DNA of 64,000 nucleotides from UBA685 sp049890115 (lineage in GTDB: Bacteria > Pseudomonadota > Alphaproteobacteria > Puniceispirillales > Puniceispirillaceae): NCBI GenBank assembly GCA_049890115.1, contig JBMHCC010000039.1, positions 1 through 64,000 of the forward strand, given 5' to 3'. The translations under genes were made by a program, and so were the position numbers. The notes under the pieces were generated by a model. That model saw only the letters and a program-made list of their open reading frames with translations, had not been told where the DNA came from and did no database searches. Position 1 is the first letter of the stretch. Each line of letters starts with the position of its first letter. This document shows, one piece after another, positions 1 through 8,258 of this stretch.

Positions 1-234
1 CGTTTTTCTGGCATGGCAGGACCTGTTATACAAAAGTTCGGCGGAAAAATACTTGCCAAAGGCCCAGGTGCTGATAGGCATGAGGGCGATGTTGATGGGG
101 TAGTCATGATGATAGAATTTGAAAGCAAATCCCAAGCAGAAAATTTCTATTTCAGTGATGAATATCAAGCAGCAAAAGCAGTTCGGGATGAGTGTTCTGA
201 AACAGACCTAATGATTATTGAAGGTTTGCAGTAG
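1..234 (+). CDS. DUF1330-family protein, 5' end outside the window
   Basis: The reading frame is open from the first base of the window, so the gene starts upstream and only its C-terminal ~77 residues are visible. The visible part (KFGGKILAKG, VVMMIEFESK, EYQAAKAVRDE, ending in DLMIIEGL) fits the small ferredoxin-like alpha/beta DUF1330 fold, whose members are about 95-100 residues. Function is unknown for the family. An internal ATG at position 13 would cut into the conserved first half of the domain, so I regard it as not the true start. Confidence 0.75.
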   Translation, partial: RFSGMAGPVIQKFGGKILAKGPGADRHEGDVDGVVMMIEFESKSQAENFYFSDEYQAAKAVRDECSETDLMIIEGLQ

Positions 235-466
235 AATAACAATAGTCAATCCAACCCCCATCTGTGTAACACCCCATATACATAATACCTGCACACCCCC
301 TATGGCCCATGCGTGGGGTGGGTCACATGATGTGTAGTCATTTTAAATGCACAGATAAGTGATTTAGCTAAGTGATATTATAGAGGTAGGTATAAAGACA
401 CTTACCATGCTTCACTTCCCCTATACTCAGTAGGAACTCTGTAGACACATCATGTTACATACATTC

Positions 467-487
467 GGGTAGACCACTGGGTAGACC
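467..487. repeat. 9-base direct repeat, period 12
   Basis: GGGTAGACC occurs at 467-475 and again at 479-487, separated by three bases. No function is recognised. Confidence 0.6.
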
Positions 488-493
488 AGAGTG

Positions 494-513
494 ATGCAAT
501 TGACGTGTTGCAT
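494..513. repeat. Inverted repeat ATGCAA/TTGCAT
   Basis: ATGCAA (494-499) and TTGCAT (508-513) are perfect 6-base arms around an 8-base spacer, directly after the direct repeat. It could be a protein-binding site or a small hairpin. Confidence 0.45.
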
Positions 514-555
514 TGTAACTGAGAATCTAGGTATAGCTTCAAATACAGTCTGAGT

Positions 556-601
556 ATGGTGCTTACATGGGGAACTTTATCTCTCCACCAGCACCATTTT
601 T
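556..601 (+). terminator. Possible rho-independent terminator or hairpin RNA
   Basis: ATGGTGCT (556-563) is perfectly complementary to AGCACCAT (590-597), and a run of five T follows (597-601). The 26-base loop is long for a classical terminator, and it lies more than 300 bases from the stop codon of the DUF1330 gene, so it may belong to an unannotated transcript. Confidence 0.35.
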
Positions 602-742
602 CCTTACATAGCCGTTTGTGCATCTTGGCAACGTACCATCAGCTCACCCTGTTAGCGTAAGAGGGTCATGAGTATGCTTATAATACGCCCTAATTTCCAA
701 TGCTTTAGCAGAAGCATGCGGTGGTTTCATGGCTTTAACAAG

Positions 743-2410
743 CTAACTTTTGGCTATCAAATCTGCCAATTTCGCTTTCGATGGATTTGAGATTAGTTGA
801 ACCGTTCCATTATCTATCAAGATGACTTCAGAACAGCGTGACAATATGTCGATATCATGGGTGATAACAAAGAGTTTGACGTGGTTCACAAGTGCAAAAA
901 AATGTTCAAAAATCGCAGCTGATGTAACTTTGTCTAAGGCGCTTGTCGGCTCATCAAGAATGTAACATTGCGCGCCATGAAACAGAGCTCTAGCAATCTC
1001 TAACCTGCTACGTTGCCCGCCAGAAAGAGCGCTCCCAGCCTCGCCCATCTTACGTCCCTGCAAAGAGGTAAGCTCTGCCTTAGTAAAGCCACTTTTAAAA
1101 AGCAGCGATTCCGACAACTTATCCTCAGATTTTCCAAGCCTTATATTATCTGAAAAAGGTAAATCAAAAATATCAGGAAATTGTTTTAAATATAAAATAG
1201 GCTGACATGTGACAGGAAAGTGAATGCGTCCTTCATAGTCCTTTAATTGACCTAACACTTTGCCGAAAGTTGTCTTTCCCACCCCTGTCTTGCCAATTAT
1301 GGCTGTAAGCCCATGCGCTGACAGCTCGATATATGGCACAGCTATCAGTAAGGCATCATCATAGCGGATATTAACCTGCTCAAGAATAATAGACTGTGAT
1401 TTCTTATCAAAGCGATGCGAAATTTTGGCATTTGTTTGCGGCACATCTAGCAAATCAATTAAAGGAGCAGATGCAGAAATCCCATGTAGCAGTTCGCGGT
1501 AAGCACCAGCAAATTGAATCAAAGGAGATATGATTTGAATTGTTAAACCATTTGCTAGCACTAATAAGGGTATTTTCTCTTCTATAGAAAGCGGTTTTTG
1601 CAATACCGAAAATGTGACCAAAGCCATAATGGTAGCAATGATGATAGCTTGCAAGATACCAAACAAAATAGCTGGCCTCACAGATGTTAATACCTGAATT
1701 ATGAAATGTAAGACAGCATCCTTGTAGCGGTTTATAATCCACCCTTCTGCGCCATAGCCCCTGATGGTTTGATAAGCAGATAGGCTTTCTGTGAAAATAG
1801 CAAAATTTTGCCCCGCTGTTTTATACCATTTTTTCTGCAACTCATTGATGTAGGAACCAAAGTGATAGGTCATAAAAATGAGCACGCCAACGAACAAAGC
1901 GACTATTAGGGAAAGCAAAACGCTAATTTTAATGCAAAGGACAGTTAAGAGGACGATTATCTCTAATGATAAAGGGAATAGGAAAAAGGTAGCATTATAT
2001 AAAAACTGTCTAATCCCAGATAAGCCACGCTCACTATGAATGGCATATTCGCTCGTCGCCTCTGACTCTAAATGACGAAGGGGGATTTTGTAAAAATGCT
2101 GCAACAGATGAAGTGACAGGTTTTTTTGAAATAATTGCTCAAAATAAACATAGAACCCAAAGCGAAATTCCTCCAAACCACGAATAAGTAAAAACAAAAC
2201 CGCATAGCCTAATATTAACGCAATGTGAATCTCACCATGCAGCTGAAGTTGTGAAATGACATAGGCAAAATAAAAGGGCACCGATACTTTAAATATCGTG
2301 CTTAATAGGAAAAGGATTATCGAAATTAGGAAAACATACCGCCCTTTACTGGCAAGTGTTCTCGCTATAACCACAACAATCTTTGCCATTTTGCGAAACG
2401 CATCAACCAA
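743..2410 (-). CDS. ABC exporter, fused membrane and ATPase domains
   Basis: This is a half-size type I ABC exporter of 555 residues. The N-terminal ~300 residues hold hydrophobic helices (for example around residues 27-50, 65-80, 145-185 and 245-275). The ATPase domain follows, with Walker A (GKTGVGKTT, near residue 375), the signature LSGGQ (near 460), Walker B (YILDEP, near 481) and an H-loop (ITHD, near 514). All catalytic motifs are intact, so the protein could be functional. The likely start is TTG at 2410, overlapping the stop of the upstream YcaO gene; an ATG seven codons later (2389) is an alternative. Next to YcaO and SagB-like genes, it would be the exporter of a modified peptide. 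The DNA is more AT-rich than the neighbouring housekeeping genes, as judged by eye. Confidence 0.85.
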   Translation of the reverse strand: MVDAFRKMAKIVVVIARTLASKGRYVFLISIILFLLSTIFKVSVPFYFAYVISQLQLHGEIHIALILGYAVLFLLIRGLEEFRFGFYVYFEQLFQKNLSLHLLQHFYKIPLRHLESEATSEYAIHSERGLSGIRQFLYNATFFLFPLSLEIIVLLTVLCIKISVLLSLIVALFVGVLIFMTYHFGSYINELQKKWYKTAGQNFAIFTESLSAYQTIRGYGAEGWIINRYKDAVLHFIIQVLTSVRPAILFGILQAIIIATIMALVTFSVLQKPLSIEEKIPLLVLANGLTIQIISPLIQFAGAYRELLHGISASAPLIDLLDVPQTNAKISHRFDKKSQSIILEQVNIRYDDALLIAVPYIELSAHGLTAIIGKTGVGKTTFGKVLGQLKDYEGRIHFPVTCQPILYLKQFPDIFDLPFSDNIRLGKSEDKLSESLLFKSGFTKAELTSLQGRKMGEAGSALSGGQRSRLEIARALFHGAQCYILDEPTSALDKVTSAAIFEHFFALVNHVKLFVITHDIDILSRCSEVILIDNGTVQLISNPSKAKLADLIAKS

Positions 2411-3540
2411 ACGGAATATCTCCCTGCCTTATGAGATTGTGATAACCATAAAAACAGCCAGAATGCCTAAAGGCCTCACTATAGCATTCTGGCCGAGACA
2501 TAACAGGAAATCCATTTAGTGACATAAGTGCGCAAAAGTGAAGATTAGGATATGGGGCTCCAAATTTCAGACAACGCTCATAAGCGAAAATCTTTAAAGC
2601 TTTTTCTTTCACACACCATTTAATATCGTCATCATTTGGTAAAAATTTATCTGAAAACTTCTCATAATAATCTACAAAAACATCAACAGTCTTTTGTGAA
2701 TTATGGCTGAGATACCCTTTGGACAAGCCATCAATTTCAACGCCAAACTGTTCTGAAAGAGCTTTATTAGCCTGTAGTTGTTGCATCAAAGTGTATGCTT
2801 GATATAGCTCGATCAATGCTTTTGCTACAGCCTTATCAACAACTGAATTAGAAGATGCCCCTATAGCGAAATTGACACTCCCCTTTTTAGAAACAAAGAC
2901 CGCTATGACAGAGCGATATGGTTTTACTGAAGAAATATCAAACAACAGAACCTTTCCCCTTTTTTCTAGCGTGCACACCATTTTTGATATTTCTTCAGTA
3001 AAAAGATATGATATTTGTCGTGTATTCCATGCACTGTTGCAGTGGCCAAAATACCAAAAAAGGGAGAGTGATTGTCTTTCAACATATTCAGCCAAAGCAA
3101 CAACAAGAGCGCTTTGGGAATCTTTCTGAATGGCACAACCAGAGCTATCGCGAAAAGGCATTAATTGATCATTGGGATGTTTAGCTAATGTAAATGCAAC
3201 TTCTGGGATAAGATGCACTTTATCTGTGAATAATTCATACGCTTCAACGTAAAGGAGTTTGCTATTTTTTTTGTGTTGTATTTCTGACGTTTGAAACACG
3301 ATTGCTCCAATCGATAACATCATCTCTTATAAATTTATCATCATGCCATATACCATAAAAGTCATTAGAAAAAGAAAAGAGACGCTCTGCAGCCTCACCA
3401 GCTGCTCTTAAAGCGATTGCTCTATCAAAACCTGTGCTCAAGCTGACGTCTTTTGCTCCCATCAAACACCTAAAGCTACTTGGGAATTTAGTAGAGACTG
3501 AGTTTTCGATAATAAATCTTGGAAAAATCGCTCCAATCAT
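2403..3540 (-). pseudogene. YcaO-domain cyclodehydratase, frameshifted at an A8 run
   Basis: Two overlapping frames together make one YcaO-like protein of about 380 residues. The upstream frame (3540 to 3262, 92 codons) carries ALRAAGEAAERLFSF, the first GEAxER element of YcaO. The downstream frame (2403 to 3323) carries DSSGCAIQKD and ALAEYVERQS, the second ExxER element. Both are part of the ATP/Mg site in the family. The break is at eight A on the coding strand (plus-strand T at 3265-3272); seven A would rejoin the frames. YcaO proteins activate peptide backbone amides with ATP to form thiazoline or oxazoline rings. The C terminus ends in IPFG rather than a proline-rich tail. The start ATG at 3540 overlaps the stop of the SagB-like remnant (ATGA). 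The indel could be a true mutation, a phase-variable or slippage site, or an assembly error. Confidence 0.75.
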
Positions 3541-3782
3541 TTATCACGCCCAATTAGTTGACAGATAACTGGCCAAGCCACTCTTGGATCAACGCCCATG
3601 GAAAGTGATAACCCATCATCATCAAATCCTCCCCATACCCTGTCAGAAAGCCCTAATTCACTCAGACAGCGAGACATTTCTTGAAACATTGCGCCGACCT
3701 CCAACAGCGCTAATCGGTATCCCCTAACACCATATTTTGCAATTTGTTCCGAAACGTGTGCAAAGCCGCTCCGTTGAAATTG
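3537..3782 (-). pseudogene. C-terminal remnant of a SagB/McbC-like nitroreductase-fold dehydrogenase
   Basis: An open frame of 81 codons has no good start codon and begins just after an in-frame TAA (3783-3785). Its translation includes QIAKYGVRGYRLALLEVGA and VWGGFDDDGLSLSMGVD, which match the typical end of SagB-type FMN dehydrogenases (RGYRxALLEAG, GGFDDD). These enzymes oxidise azolines to azoles in TOMM maturation. Full-length members are at least about 200 residues, so most of the FMN-binding part is missing. Its stop overlaps the YcaO start as ATGA, showing that the two genes were once translated together. An internal ATG would give only about 50 residues. Confidence 0.7.
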
Positions 3783-3982
3783 TTACTTGACGAATAATGA
3801 TTGCACTTTTAACGTGTTTTTTATTTTTAATATATTGTCAATAGTTGTTTGTTGTTTTTTAGATATCGGATCGATAGTCAGGCAGCTATTAGCAATACAA
3901 CAAGCTGATCAAAAGCCATCTCGCCAGTGAGAGAGCATATAGCGCTTTTCAAACTGACTATTACAGGCTTGATTGGTCATTA

Positions 3983-4372
3983 TTATCCAAAAACGATTTG
4001 ATGCATCACACGCCCTGGCATCATCGTGAAAAAGCCTGTCAGGATAAGAGCAAAGCCATAAAGGGCAAGCATCACCTGCTTATGACGTTTGATGTTGCCT
4101 ACGCGCACGAAATAAATCGCCAAACCAAGAGAGAAGATAGTCCAGATACTCAGCAAATGTATCGGGGTGTAAGCGCCCCATAATTTGATTTCATGAATGA
4201 AGAAAGATGAGACTGAGACAATGAGCATCAGACCAACCCATATACGCCCTAGCAGCTTGTGGATGGCCCCGCCTTTTTTCATGTAAAGCTGGATACCGCC
4301 CAAAATGATAGCAATCATTGCGGCAATGGCGTGAAGTGGTATAGGATGAGATTCAGCAAATAATAATGACAT
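3983..4372 (-). CDS. DUF2306-like small membrane protein
   Basis: The 129-residue protein has four predicted hydrophobic helices and the features HPIPLHAIAA, GGAIHKLLGRIWVGLM and NIKRHKQVMLALYG, which resemble the DUF2306 family of unknown function. I place the start at ATG 4372 (MSLLFAESHP) because the longer frame to 4492 has a charged, non-conserved N-terminal extension that would overlap the divergent DUF2141 gene. The two genes are divergent with only 25 bases between their starts, so they share a promoter region. Confidence 0.7.
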   Translation of the reverse strand: MSLLFAESHPIPLHAIAAMIAIILGGIQLYMKKGGAIHKLLGRIWVGLMLIVSVSSFFIHEIKLWGAYTPIHLLSIWTIFSLGLAIYFVRVGNIKRHKQVMLALYGFALILTGFFTMMPGRVMHQIVFG

Positions 4373-4397
4373 AGTATGATAGTCCCAGCACCTGACA

Positions 4398-4838
4398 ATG
4401 ACGTTTTCAAAATTATTCCTCCCCCTATCATTAGCATCTCTGCTCCTTATGTCACCTGCTTTTGCAGGGACAGTTACTGTGGAAGTCCGCAATATTGAGA
4501 CAAAAGGCGAAATGCATCTTGCGATTTATAATGATGCGAATGTCTTTGAAAATGATAATGGCGAGAAGGGTGGTGCGGCGAAAGGCATTGTCGAAGGCGT
4601 TATTGAAGAGGTTGGCACAGGCACGGCGACCTATCGTTTCGCGCTACCAAATGGCACCTATGCCATCGGTATCTTTGTTGATGCAAATTACAATAATAAG
4701 ATGGATAGAAACTTCTTTAGGGTGCCAAAAGAGCAATATGGTTTCAGCAATGATGCCAAAGGTAGCTTTGGGCCACCATCATTCAAAGATGCTTCTTTCA
4801 CCGTTTCAGGTGATATGAGCCTGCAAATAAATCTCTAA
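4398..4838 (+). CDS. Secreted DUF2141-family protein
   Basis: This 146-residue protein starts with a clear signal peptide (basic start, hydrophobic stretch at residues 7-20, cleavage after AFA). The mature part is a beta-sandwich-type domain with VEVRNIETKGEMHLAIY, LPNGTYAIGIFVDANYNNKMD and YGFSNDA, as in DUF2141 proteins. The family is exported to the periplasm or surface; its role is unknown. It is divergent from the DUF2306-like gene. Confidence 0.8.
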   Translation: MTFSKLFLPLSLASLLLMSPAFAGTVTVEVRNIETKGEMHLAIYNDANVFENDNGEKGGAAKGIVEGVIEEVGTGTATYRFALPNGTYAIGIFVDANYNNKMDRNFFRVPKEQYGFSNDAKGSFGPPSFKDASFTVSGDMSLQINL

Positions 4839-5000
4839 AGAATAATAAATTATCATCGTCAAAGGGTTATTCTTTGCCAGTCTAGCCTGTGGCTTATCAA
4901 GCGATGATTGCGCAAATAAAGAGCTAGCATCACCTGAACAAGCACATCTAGCAGAGCTCATCTTCCGTATAGATACTCATTTTACTATGGGAGACGAGCC

Positions 5001-5498
5001 TTGGAACAATTTAGTGGGTTTTTGCTTAAGGCACGTTATCTGATTCTACCTTTCTGCTTTATCCTCATTCTTGGCATCTTGCTGTTACTTATTCAGGCAT
5101 CTGTCAAACTTGCCGCTCTTTTTGGGAATGTGGCCTTGCTATCTGACAAAGAAGTCTTGATTGGCTTATTTGGCATTATTGACCTGGCATTATTGGCAAA
5201 CATATTGTTGTTAATTGCCCTATCAGGCTATGATTCCTTTATTTCACCATTGAGCCGTTCAGCAAAAAACATCATCGCATTAGATGCGCTTGATGGGCTG
5301 ACATTGGCAAAGGTTAAATTAAAGCTGTTAGGCAGTATGATAATCATTTCTGCTATCGGATTATTATCCACTTTCTTAAGCCTTGATAATGCCGCTAGTG
5401 ATATGAACCATAATGCTTATCTTCAAATCGCTATTCATATTGTGCTGTCATTCTCAGCTGTTTTATTGGCCTATTCTGATAAGCTGGATAAAGGCTAA
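5001..5498 (+). CDS. YqhA/UPF0114 family membrane protein
   Basis: The 165-residue protein has four hydrophobic helices (about residues 12-35, 52-75, 108-125 and 138-158) and the family signature GYDSFISPL followed by a soluble loop rich in LDALDGLTLAKVKLKL. This matches the UPF0114 (YqhA) family of unknown function. The chosen start is TTG at 5001, with a purine-rich GGGAG about eight bases upstream. Confidence 0.8.
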   Translation: MEQFSGFLLKARYLILPFCFILILGILLLLIQASVKLAALFGNVALLSDKEVLIGLFGIIDLALLANILLLIALSGYDSFISPLSRSAKNIIALDALDGLTLAKVKLKLLGSMIIISAIGLLSTFLSLDNAASDMNHNAYLQIAIHIVLSFSAVLLAYSDKLDKG

Positions 5499-5666
5499 TG
5501 CGCTCGTAACAGAGCCGTTCTTTTCAAAATGATAATCCTGCCTTGTGAGCATTTATGAAAATCTGTGCTGGAGCGGCAAAATCAAAACACATCCTATAGA
5601 TGTTATTTTTTTGACCTATTTATCTTTTGATTGCTTTTCTTGGCCCAGAATATTACCATCATCATT

Positions 5667-6068
5667 ATGAGCAATCTGGCATTTGATACTCATAAATTTG
5701 TCAAAGATTTGACCAAAACTGGCATGGCAAGCGACCAAGCTGAAGTTTTGGCAGATCATTATGCGCGCCTGCTAGATGACAGGCTGGCAACCAAAGATGA
5801 CATCGCTCTTTCAGAGAGCGTATTAAAGGCTGACATTACGTCAGTAGAAAGCGCATTGCGGGCTGAAATTGCCTCATTAGAGAGTTCATTGCGGGCTGAA
5901 ATTGCCTCATTAGAGGGTTCATTGCGGGCTGAAATTGCCTCAGTAGAGAATGCATTGCGAGCCGACATTACCTCTTTGCGCAAAGATATGATGGTCACCA
6001 TTTTATCAGCACAGCTTGTATCGATTACAATTATCTGTTCGGTTATCGGCTTTATGCTAACATTTTAG
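5667..6068 (+). CDS. DUF1640-like coiled-coil protein with C-terminal membrane anchor
   Basis: The 133-residue protein has an N-terminal segment (FDTHKFVKDLTKTGMASDQA), a long predicted coiled coil made of five 11-residue units (LRAEIASLEGS and variants) and one C-terminal membrane helix (about residues 111-131). The layout is like DUF1640/CCDC90-type proteins. I start at ATG 5667 (MSNLAFDTHK); an in-frame upstream ATG at 5631 would add only hydrophobic residues. The repeats are also visible in the DNA as 33-base units. Confidence 0.7.
   Translation: MSNLAFDTHKFVKDLTKTGMASDQAEVLADHYARLLDDRLATKDDIALSESVLKADITSVESALRAEIASLESSLRAEIASLEGSLRAEIASVENALRADITSLRKDMMVTILSAQLVSITIICSVIGFMLTF
5822..5986 (+). 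repeat. Five in-frame 33-base tandem repeats
   Basis: Units start at 5822, 5855, 5888, 5921 and 5954. The three central units begin with the identical ATTGCGGGCTGAAATTGCCT; the outer two are diverged. The repeats encode the 11-residue coiled-coil unit of the surrounding gene. The near identity of the central units suggests recent expansion by slippage or recombination. Confidence 0.85.
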
Positions 6069-6152
6069 GTGTCATCGCAAGGCTAAAATAGCAGATAATA
6101 TGTAAGCCATCTTGTAATCATTTTGTGGAATTGAAAAAAGGCTAGGCATCCT

Positions 6153-6449
6153 ATGGCAAACCAAAGGACCCGTGTGCAAAATGTCAACCACCCTGATTAT
6201 GAAGGGTTTGTTGATACAACCAAATATGAGGCTGCAAAAACAGCCCTGCTGGCTATTTTGCCAACAGAGCCACCTGGTCTAACCCAATCAGAAATGATGG
6301 CAGCGATAGCTATAGAAATTGACCAGACGCTCTTTCCTGGTGGTCAGAAATCTGGCTGGTGGATGAAAACAGTTCAGCTTGATTTAGAAGCCAAAGGCGT
6401 TATCACACGCACATCTGATAAACCATTACGCTGGCATCACACATCATAG
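6153..6449 (+). CDS. Conserved hypothetical protein, DUF6958-like
   Basis: The 98-residue soluble protein contains VQNVNHPDYEGFVDTTKYEA, LPTEPPGLTQSEMM, LFPGGQKSGWWMKTVQLDLE and KPLRWHH. The pattern (NVNHP near the start, LFPGG-K-GWW-KTVQLDLEAKGV near the end) fits a small conserved family that I recall as DUF6958; the name is from memory. A winged-helix-like DNA-binding fold is possible. It stands alone on the plus strand. Confidence 0.6.
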   Translation: MANQRTRVQNVNHPDYEGFVDTTKYEAAKTALLAILPTEPPGLTQSEMMAAIAIEIDQTLFPGGQKSGWWMKTVQLDLEAKGVITRTSDKPLRWHHTS

Positions 6450-6479
6450 AGGGGCGTGCTGGGAACAAGGGCGCCCCTT
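6450..6479 (+). terminator. Possible terminator hairpin
   Basis: AGGGGCG (6450-6456) pairs with CGCCCCT (6472-6478) right after the preceding stop codon. There is no long T run, so termination is uncertain. Confidence 0.35.
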
Positions 6480-6571
6480 AAAGAGATGAAAAGCAATGAT
6501 TGCACTATCATCTATTTGTTAAAAAGAACTGTTGGGACATCAAATAGCAAGGCTCTGAAGCACCCTAAAGC

Positions 6572-7228
6572 CTAGCAATTTTCATAACAATGACCGTCAT
6601 AATTAGGGTCTTGTGATGCTGCCTCAATGGCCTCTTCCAACGAGATATCACCATTATTAAGCTCTTCTAAAAGCCCTTCTTGCAGTGCTTCAGATGCCGC
6701 GATTGAGGCTGCCTCTCTTGCGGCAAATTCAGCGGCATAGGCCGTGGCTTCTGCCAAGTCTTCACGCGAAATATTCTGCCAAGCATCTTTGGTTAATTCA
6801 GCCACATTTGCAGCTGCAACACCTGCCACATCAGCATCTGCGATACGAGCAAAGGCAGCATTAATTTCTTCATCACTCGCTGCTTCCAGCTCTTCAGCAG
6901 CAAGATCAATATCAAACTCAGCCATCATCGTATCTGTGACCTTGCCAACAACCAGATCTTCAATGCCCTTTTCACTTTTCCCGCTCAGCTCACTAAGAGG
7001 GATAAAAGTCACAGTGCCTTCCACAACAACAAATAGGTTATTGCCAGAAATCCCAGCTGATTTACCACCTTCAAGTGCTTGATTAGCCAGCCTGTCACGC
7101 ATTTGCGGTGAAGCACCATCATAAACAGCACCATCACCGCCGATGACCTGTCCTTTTTTCAAGGTTAATGCCTGTGCCGCTGGCAGCCAAATTAATGAGA
7201 TTAGCACTGTGATTATAAACCGGTTCAT
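6572..7228 (-). CDS. Secreted Ala/Glu-rich protein, paralog of the next gene upstream
   Basis: The 218-residue protein starts with a signal peptide ending AQA and then LTLKKGQVIGGDGAVYDGAS, a motif shared almost exactly with the gene at 7260-7988. The rest is helical and rich in Ala and Glu (AEELEAASDEE, EFAAREAASIAAS), and it ends in a cysteine-bearing HCYENC tail. I choose ATG 7228 because the longer frame to 7372 would run through the end of the upstream gene. No function is recognised. It lies 31 bases downstream of its paralog, probably in one operon. Confidence 0.65.
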   Translation of the reverse strand: MNRFIITVLISLIWLPAAQALTLKKGQVIGGDGAVYDGASPQMRDRLANQALEGGKSAGISGNNLFVVVEGTVTFIPLSELSGKSEKGIEDLVVGKVTDTMMAEFDIDLAAEELEAASDEEINAAFARIADADVAGVAAANVAELTKDAWQNISREDLAEATAYAAEFAAREAASIAASEALQEGLLEELNNGDISLEEAIEAASQDPNYDGHCYENC

Positions 7229-7259
7229 CTGACGCTTTCCTTTGTTTTTCTGTGAGGCA

Positions 7260-7988
7260 TTAGCCATCAATATAGCCGCGATCAACAGCTTCTTGGCGGC
7301 TAATAAAATTGCCATTATCATCTTTGAAATATTCATCATTTTCGACAATTTCACGGGCGAGATCTTCGGCAATATTCAACTCATCAACCGTTGCCTGAAT
7401 AGCCTCTGAGGTTGCCACAGATTCAATAGCAGCTTCCAAAGCTGCCTCAGCGGCGGCGCGTGATGCCTCATCTGTGGCTGTGGCAAGGTCAAGATTTGCC
7501 TCAATGAAGGCAGCTGCAGCACCAGCATCAAATTCAGCTAAGCGCGCAGCTTCATCTGCAATAAATTGAGTCTGCTCATCACCAGAGAGCGCAAAATTGG
7601 CGCTATCTCTGTCAAAGCCTTCTTTATCAAATTCACCATCTTGTGTGTAATAGGCTTTCAAATCTGCCTGCATGTGAGAGACAATGGCAGATTTCACAAC
7701 CTCAACCACATCTTCTTTGCCTTTACCGCGAATGTCATTTAACGGCACAAATACGATATCATCTTCAACAACCAGCCATAGATTACTGCCCTGAACACCA
7801 GATTTCTTGCCCTCACCAAGCCAGCTAGAGCGTTTCGCAGCTGCGATAAGATTTTCTTTTTGTTCAGGAGAGGCACCTTCATAGATTTTACCATCGCCGC
7901 CAATCACTTCACCTTTCTTCAAAGTCAAAGCATTAGCTGAGAGGCTCGTCAGTAAAACAGCAAAAATAGAAGCTAATAGATATCTCAT
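7260..7988 (-). CDS. Secreted Ala/Glu-rich protein, paralog of the next gene downstream
   Basis: The 242-residue protein has a signal peptide (hydrophobic to ANA) followed by LTLKKGEVIGGDGKIYEGAS, then NLWLVVEDDIVFVPLNDIRGK, which parallels NLFVVVEGTVTFIPLSELSGK in the downstream gene. The C-terminal half is an Ala-rich helical region. ATG 7988 is preferred to ATG 7997 as the signal peptide then begins MRYLLAS. Tandem duplication is clear from the shared N-terminal ~90 residues; the C-terminal halves have diverged. Function is unknown. Confidence 0.65.
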   Translation of the reverse strand: MRYLLASIFAVLLTSLSANALTLKKGEVIGGDGKIYEGASPEQKENLIAAAKRSSWLGEGKKSGVQGSNLWLVVEDDIVFVPLNDIRGKGKEDVVEVVKSAIVSHMQADLKAYYTQDGEFDKEGFDRDSANFALSGDEQTQFIADEAARLAEFDAGAAAAFIEANLDLATATDEASRAAAEAALEAAIESVATSEAIQATVDELNIAEDLAREIVENDEYFKDDNGNFISRQEAVDRGYIDG

Positions 7989-8258
7989 GATAGGCACCTT
8001 ATTTTAGTCACTCATCACACCATCTTGGCATTTCATATCTAATGGCGTGGTTGCATGATTTTGATAGTCTTACCACCTAGTCACTTTTTTTATATATTAG
8101 CAAACCCTAAACATAGCCAATCCTGAAATAGGCGATGTTAGCTTGCGGTCTCATCAGCCTTTTTTGTGGATTTTTCTTTAAAAAGTTTCAGTAAGCGATC
8201 ATGCTATGACCTAATAGAGATAACGCGATAGGAACTGCTCTAGCAGAGGAGGCTTAGG

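Larger units (their letters stand above)
235..742. other. Gene-poor 508-base stretch with repeats
   Basis: No convincing coding sequence is present on either strand. The stretch holds a 9-base direct repeat (467-487), an inverted repeat (494-513), a long hairpin followed by a short T run (556-601) and a small hairpin (700-717). It separates the DUF1330 gene from the end of the ABC exporter gene, and may mark the edge of a transferred segment that includes the TOMM-like genes. That last point is inference; no integrase or tRNA is visible. Confidence 0.5.

Noticed and set aside
556..601. CTCCACCA near 582-589 suggests a tmRNA 3' end
   Set aside because: No T-arm, acceptor stem or tag-peptide frame is present around it; the bases are better explained by the ATGGTGCT hairpin.
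4849..5043. A 64-codon frame resembling a lipoprotein start (LFFASLACGLSSDDC)
   Set aside because: It has only ATT as a possible start, no ribosome-binding site, and its end overlaps the well-supported UPF0114 gene in another frame.
5822..5986. Regular 33-base repeats could suggest a CRISPR array
   Set aside because: The units are contiguous with no spacers, keep one reading frame and encode a coiled coil.
5759..6001. Minus-strand frame of 80 codons with repeats
   Set aside because: It is the antisense shadow of the 33-base repeats in the DUF1640-like gene.
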